Below, piece after piece: positions 1-4,300 of a stretch of DNA of 7,097 bases (position 1 is its first letter; every line of letters starts with the position of its first letter). The stretch is taken from the NCBI GenBank assembly GCA_036752465.1, contig DAIOSQ010000095.1, forward strand, positions 1-7,097, written 5' to 3'. The translations under genes were made by a program, and so were the position numbers. The DNA comes from DAIOSQ01 sp036752465. GTDB lineage: Bacteria; Pseudomonadota; Gammaproteobacteria; Legionellales; Legionellaceae. Under the pieces are notes generated by a model, which saw only the letters and a program-made list of their open reading frames with translations, had not been told where the DNA came from and made no database searches.

Positions 1-74
1 GCTGCTGGAGTGGTAGCAATGACTGTGCTGAAGCAAAATAGACTCAATAAAATAAATAATGGCAGTTTTATCAA
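1..74 (-). CDS. N-terminus of a secreted or periplasmic protein (partial, runs off left edge)
   Basis: Only the first 24 codons are visible and the function is unknown. Reading from a TTG at 74-72, the frame is open to the window edge and begins MIKLPLFILLSLFCFSTVIA followed by TTPA. This is a classic Sec signal peptide: a short N-terminus with one lysine, a long hydrophobic core, and a V-x-A site suited to signal peptidase I. No lipobox is present, so a lipoprotein is unlikely. The start is supported by an AGGGGA ribosome binding site (85-80) five bases before the TTG, and by an in-frame TAG just upstream that rules out a longer protein. It lies 50 bases after the stop of the acetyltransferase gene on the same strand and could be co-transcribed with it. 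The opposite strand is also open here (to a TAG at 85-87), but it has no comparable support. The mature protein should be exported, but its family cannot be told from this fragment. Confidence 0.6.
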   Translation of the reverse strand, partial: MIKLPLFILLSLFCFSTVIATTPA

Positions 75-79
75 CGTTA

Positions 80-85
80 TCCCCT
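80..85 (-). promoter_or_regulatory. Ribosome binding site AGGGGA before a TTG start
   Basis: On the minus strand AGGGGA lies five bases ahead of the TTG at 74-72. It is the best Shine-Dalgarno match in the window. It decides the start of the left-edge secreted protein, because no ATG or GTG is available in that frame after the upstream TAG. Confidence 0.5.
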
Positions 86-101
86 AGTCATCTCAAAGCA
101 T

Positions 102-115
102 TGCCCCACCGGGCA
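102..115. terminator. Short GC-rich hairpin between the acetyltransferase and the left-edge gene
   Basis: TGCCC (102-106) and GGGCA (111-115) form a perfect 5-bp stem around a CACC loop, ten bases past the acetyltransferase stop codon. No run of T follows on either strand, so an intrinsic terminator is only one reading. It could instead be an attenuator or a chance hairpin in the leader of the secreted-protein gene. Confidence 0.25.
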
Positions 116-124
116 TGGTCACAG

Positions 125-583
125 CTAATCTGTTACTATCATATCGTAAATCTTCCACTGCGTTTGCTTTGCAATTTTGTCGTATACTCTCATTGCCACT
201 TGATTATCATGAGCCGTCGCCCAACGTACCAATGGTATTTTTTTAGCCAATGCGAAGTCATTAACTGACTTAATTAACCTTTGGGCAACACCCATTTCTC
301 TAAAACTATTTCTCACATACAAATCATCCATAAAAATAGCAGTGGCAGCTTTAATCGGACGCAAGTATTCACGAAAATGTACCAACCCGATTATTTTATT
401 TTCATGAACGGCGATATGACAATGCATGCTCTGAGCAGGATCAAAAAACCAATCCCAAAGGGTTATCAATTGTTGATCAGTCAAATCTGTTTTATAAAAT
501 TCCAAGTATTCTTTATACAGCACTTTCCACTCTGGAAAATTGTTTTGGTTAATAGGCTTAATATCTAACTCAATATTTTTCAT
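125..583 (-). CDS. GNAT-family N-acetyltransferase
   Basis: A 152-residue protein, the usual length of a single-domain GCN5-related acetyltransferase. These enzymes transfer an acetyl group from acetyl-CoA to an amine on a small molecule, peptide or protein. The N-terminal half has the expected helices followed by beta strands (HIAVHENKIIGLVHF, about residues 55-69). Motif A starts at MDDLYVRNSFREMGVAQRL (about 85-103) and carries the R-x-x-G-x-A pyrophosphate-binding loop. Motif B follows (WATAHDNQVAMRVYDKI, about 121-137) with the conserved Asn and Tyr. The ATG at 583-581 is preceded by a purine-rich AAGAGA about nine bases upstream, which fits a ribosome binding site. The gene sits between a small beta-barrel protein gene and a secreted-protein gene, all on the same strand. 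The substrate cannot be deduced. It could modify a drug, a toxin, a polyamine or a protein. Family assignment is firm and function is open. Confidence 0.88.
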   Translation of the reverse strand: MKNIELDIKPINQNNFPEWKVLYKEYLEFYKTDLTDQQLITLWDWFFDPAQSMHCHIAVHENKIIGLVHFREYLRPIKAATAIFMDDLYVRNSFREMGVAQRLIKSVNDFALAKKIPLVRWATAHDNQVAMRVYDKIAKQTQWKIYDMIVTD

Positions 584-620
584 CGATAACTCTCTTAAGT
601 TTTTTCAACGGATAATCTCC

Positions 621-637
621 CTGCACTCGTATTGCAG
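621..637. repeat. Small inverted repeat in the acetyltransferase leader
   Basis: CTGCA (621-625) and TGCAG (633-637) are perfect inverted arms around a 7-base loop. They lie about 40 bases upstream of the acetyltransferase start, where a repressor site or leader hairpin could sit. No T-run follows, so a terminator is unlikely. An inverted repeat of this size can easily occur by chance. Confidence 0.25.
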
Positions 638-653
638 TCATCGAATGAGCTCT

Positions 654-682
654 TAAATAATGCACTCATTTTATCGGTTCAA
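654..682 (-). promoter_or_regulatory. Weak sigma70-like promoter candidate for the acetyltransferase gene
   Basis: On the minus strand TTGAAC (682-677) and TATTTA (659-654) are separated by 17 bases and lie about 70 bases ahead of the ATG. The -35 matches the consensus at four of six positions and the -10 at three of six. This is the best pair I can find in the spacer, but it is a poor one. Confidence 0.22.
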
Positions 683-714
683 AGAAATAATAGATAATTT
701 ATTTCATGGATATT

Positions 715-840
715 TTAACTAACCACTACCTCGCCCTCAATACACAATTGACCACCTTGAACTGATACACCATCCATAACCAGAAACAATAAGGAATAAG
801 ATACAGTCCATTGCTCTCCATTACCCAATCTCACCAAGGC
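715..840 (-). other. -1 frame continuation of the small two-repeat protein
   Basis: Reading on in the -1 frame from GCC at 840-838 gives 41 residues starting ALVRLGNGEQWTVSYSLL and ending EGEVVVS before TAA at 717-715. These residues complete the second repeat. Repeat one has K-x-x-A-x-V, then G-x-x-W, then L and G, in the segment running from about EEVRKTWASV to LINLQG. The continuation has KKALV, GNGEQW, LLFLVMDG in the same order. This match argues that the segment really is coding. It is joined to the main frame at A_AAA_AAG (846-840). It may be reached by programmed -1 frameshifting, or the frame may be broken by a lost A in the homopolymer, either truly or as a sequencing error. Confidence 0.6.
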
Positions 841-1271
841 TTTTTTGGGATTAAGCTAACGACACCATAAAGTTCATAGCCAAGCTTAGAATGCCAACCT
901 ACTCGATCACCAACTTTCAATGAGTTTCTATCAAGACCAGCGGAATATTTTTTAGGAGCGATACTGGTGTCGATTCCTTGAAGGTTAATGAGATAAAATT
1001 TAATATTCCATTTCTTACCATCTTGTACATCAATAACAGAAGCCCATGTTTTTCTTACTTCCTCGACGGTCGCTTCAACCAATGTATTTTTATCACTGCA
1101 AAAATAGCTGACTTTCATTCCAATTTTGAGTTGCCGTTTTATGGGTTCATTTCTAGCAGGATCATCTAGCAATTTACCAAGGGCACTACGTAAACGATGA
1201 ACCTCGAACAATGACCAGGGTTCAATTTGGTCTAAAATATTATTAAAATCTGCCATCAAAAAAATACTCAT
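831..1271 (-). CDS. Small two-repeat KOW/SH3-like protein, apparently frameshifted near its C-terminus
   Basis: I do not recognise a named function. The N-terminal 40 residues look helical (PWSLFEVHRLRSALGKLLDDP). They are followed by a beta-rich unit starting LKIGMKVSYF and running to about residue 103. A second related unit starts LKVGDRVGWHS at about residue 119 and is cut off by TGA after IPKKPW. G-x-x-V followed by strands is typical of KOW, SH3 or Tudor-like barrels that bind nucleic acid or protein, so binding is inferred and no catalysis is suggested. The missing half of repeat two is encoded in the -1 frame downstream (715-840), giving a protein of about 185 residues. Two starts are possible: ATG at 1271 (MSIFLMADF) or ATG at 1256 (MADF). 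Neither has a strong ribosome binding site, and I slightly prefer 1256. The gene begins 78 bases after the relaxase-helicase stop, on the same strand. Confidence 0.7.
   Translation of the reverse strand: MSIFLMADFNNILDQIEPWSLFEVHRLRSALGKLLDDPARNEPIKRQLKIGMKVSYFCSDKNTLVEATVEEVRKTWASVIDVQDGKKWNIKFYLINLQGIDTSIAPKKYSAGLDRNSLKVGDRVGWHSKLGYELYGVVSLIPKKPW
840..846 (-). promoter_or_regulatory. Slippery heptamer A_AAA_AAG at the frame junction
   Basis: In the zero frame of the small two-repeat gene the codons are CCA AAA AAG, so the heptamer A_AAA_AAG is in exactly the phase used for -1 slippage in E. coli dnaX and in several insertion sequences. The zero-frame stop follows nine bases later at 833-831. 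I see neither an upstream Shine-Dalgarno-like stimulator nor a strong downstream stem-loop, which weakens the case for programmed shifting. Confidence 0.4.
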
Positions 1272-1349
1272 AAAACAAAATTTATCACGATCGCGCGAAA
1301 GTATACTATAGATCCTATCAACCTAGCTGATCATACTGATAATTATGGG
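1272..1349. other. Intergenic region between the relaxase-helicase and the small two-repeat gene
   Basis: These 78 bases include the 8-bp perfect palindrome AGTATACT (1300-1307), a CG-alternating block TCGCGCG at 1291-1297 overlapping CGATCG, and a CTGAT direct repeat (1327-1331 and 1336-1340). On the minus strand TATACT (1306-1301) resembles a -10 box, but no -35 box stands at the right distance. An operator or promoter is possible. No T-rich terminator hairpin is visible after the relaxase-helicase stop, so read-through is also possible. Confidence 0.3.
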
Positions 1350-4300
1350 CTAATAAATCTCACGCTCCAATCGCTCCAACGATTTATCCTGTTTAACAAG
1401 CAGACCCGTTCGTTCCTGATCCGATGATCCAATATCCTGTTTTATAGCCTGATGCTCACTAACCATTTTAACCTCATTACTCGCCACAATGCGCTTGTTT
1501 TCATTGATCTGATTAGGAACGGTTACCTGCTTCAGTGCCTCTATCACGCCACTGACACCCATCTTTTTGGCAATATCATTAAAATCACCACGCTCATGAG
1601 GATAAGCAATAGCAACCGTTTTACCTTGATCTTGCAAGCGTTGAATCGACCTATTAATCAATTTGTCTTGAGCAATATCCTTGCCATCATTATCCAAACA
1701 CAACACCACATGCTTCGTTAAAAGATTGGTATCAATGGATGCAAAATTTTGTTTACCTAACACTGCCAATACCCGTTCATGTTTCACGGCATCCTGAATG
1801 CTCAAAGCCGTCTCAACCCCTTCTGCAAGGTAAGTGACCGACTCTGAATGTTGGCCTTTATTCAAAATAACGGCCGCGCCTTCAATGGATGAAAATGTTC
1901 GTTTGGGTACCGCGCGATTGGCCTTAGCGGCTGTATCCTTATCGAGATAAATAGTCTGTACCGCACGAATGTTATGATCTTTATCACGTGCAATAGCCAC
2001 GAGTGCGGGTAGGGATTGATTATTGCCCTCCTCTCGGCTGTATACGTTGGGATGAAAGCGAATATCTGTACTGGTTAACGTTACAATCGCGCGATGCTGC
2101 GCCAAATATTTTTCCGCTAATGTGCCATGAATGGGTTGCGACTCTTTGGCGAGCTTCAATGCATAATCATTGGTTTTACCTGCTCGCTTTTTTTCTTTGA
2201 TGACAACAGGCGCTTTCGGTCGCTCTAAATTCAAATCATCCCCTGTGAGTTTAGCCGCAAAGGTTAATGCCGCTTTAAAATCCAAATTTAACGTGCGCTG
2301 AATCAAGTGCAGTAGATTGCCACTTTCAGATGTTTCAAAATCAAACCAGGTTCCGCGATTTTCACCGCGCATGGCAATCGATAGGCTGCCTTTTTTGCCA
2401 TATCGATATTCATTTTTTGAGGATAGACTGGTATTTGGCGCACCCAACAATGACTCCACCACCTGCTCGGCATTGCATGATAGATTCTCTGAAATCTCAC
2501 GTGCATCTAAAACGGGGGATTTAAAATTACTTTTTACGGCCTTTGGCTTAGTATCATTTTTTGGAACAATCTGCGGCTTAGCGTTTAATGCTCCCATTTG
2601 CTCTAATGCTGAATATTTATCAGGGTGATGATGTAACCGTTCTTTTAATTGATCATAGCTATCCGTATAAATCATCGCGTGCAGCACGCCACGGGTCGCT
2701 GTGATATAAAAACTTCGAAAATGCGAAACCTTTGGACTCCTCGTATCCTCAACACCAATCACAAATTGCGCGGACGCGCCCTGAATGGCATAACTTGTGG
2801 CGGTATAACTGTAATCCCAATGGCTATCCGATAATGATTTTTTATCAAGCCGATGTGATTTTCCTGTCTTATCCATGGCAATCATCGAATCGGTGTTAAC
2901 GGCCATGACTTGTAATGGTTGATTCGCAAAGCGCTCTAACGACGGTTCGGATGTTTTAAAGTGTATTTTTTCACCGACTGAAATGCTTGCGGATTTTTTT
3001 TCAAATAAAGCCATGCGTCCATCATCAGTTACTTTTTCTGGTAAAAAATTTAAGACTTTGCCTGAGTCATGGCGAAGCTCAACAACGCCTGTCTTTTTAT
3101 CCACACCTTGAACGCGATAATATAAGTTGTCCTTCTTTAGATAAAAATCGGCTTTTTTTTGCAGACAAGCCTCATATGTATCGGCTTGCCGCAACTCGGC
3201 CGCACTGTAATTTGTGCCCATCAGACGAGAGAAAGGCTCATTTTCAATACCCAATGCTTTTTGCTTTATTAACCCTTCACGGATGCGCTGATTGGCGATC
3301 TCTCGTGCATTGTTTTCATGGATAACAACAATGGTCTGATCACGGCAATCGCTGGTTCTGGATAAATAATCATCCACTGCAACACCAATAAGGCTATCGT
3401 GATTAATCTTATCAAACCGTGGTGTATGACTTAGCCAAGGCGCCTCTGGTGCATTTTCATCGAAACTGACTTCCGCCACCGAATGCTGTAATGGGTCATA
3501 TTGCTGCACATCAGCAAGTCGCGACACTGGCGTTAGTGGCAAAGCAGCCAGCATGGCTAGCGCCTTATCGGTCTTTCCACCCATCAATGTTTCCACAGCG
3601 GCTTTATACGCACTACTCTTCTGTCGCACGATTTCATCCATGTAGGCCACCGCGAGGCTGCCTTCCTTTAGCAATAAAGCACTGGGCTTTCCACCATCAA
3701 TCGCTTGGTGTTGTGCGATATCGCCTAACATCACGCAGCGTGCGCCATGTTGATGAATCAATTGTGTAAGGGCTGCATAATCGCAATTACCCACCATGCT
3801 GGACTCATCCAACAGCACCAAAGTGTTATCATGCAATGATGGTGTTTGCGCTTCATCGATTAAAAACCGTTTCAATGTTCGCGCCTCAATTCCTAACGCG
3901 CGAATTTCATTGACTGCTTGATGCGTCGGTGCCACAGCAATCATATTCATGTCTTGCTGCAATGTATTTTTGACAGCACTAATCGCATCAATGGCTGTTT
4001 TCGTCATCGTGGTTTTACCGGTACCGGCATACCCTTGAATCATCACAAAACGATCGCGCGTGGTAGTGATTAAATGACACGCCTCGCGCTGTCCTCTCGT
4101 TAAATTGGCTTCACTAAAACGTCCCATGGCTTCATCTGGCGTTAATAATGGGTGTACCTCACCCTTCCCCGAGCGTATGTTTTCAAGTAATTGTGTTTCA
4201 AGTTTTATAGCCTCAGGCGTCGTAAGAATACCAGGGCGCGCTTGAATCAAATGACCTTTATCCATCAGACTCGCTAACGTTGTTGCCAATGACGAGAAGG

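Larger units (their letters stand above)
584..714. other. Non-coding spacer upstream of the acetyltransferase gene
   Basis: About 130 AT-rich bases lie between the end of the second repeat of the small barrel protein (715, in the shifted frame) and the acetyltransferase start. No convincing gene is visible on either strand. It holds a weak promoter-like pair (654-682) and a 5-bp hairpin (621-637). It is the likely place for signals controlling the acetyltransferase. Confidence 0.5.

Noticed and set aside
1..87. A plus-strand open frame entering from the left edge (AAGVVAMTVLKQ... to TAG at 85-87)
   Set aside because: It is antisense to the signal-peptide gene, which has a ribosome binding site, a defined start and a recognisable export signal. 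The plus-strand frame has only its openness.
281..568. A 95-codon plus-strand frame opposite the acetyltransferase
   Set aside because: It is antisense to clear GNAT motifs A and B and has no family resemblance of its own.
2003..3769. Several plus-strand open frames of 60-110 codons opposite the large gene
   Set aside because: They are antisense to strongly conserved helicase and primase motifs and lack recognisable domains or ribosome binding sites.
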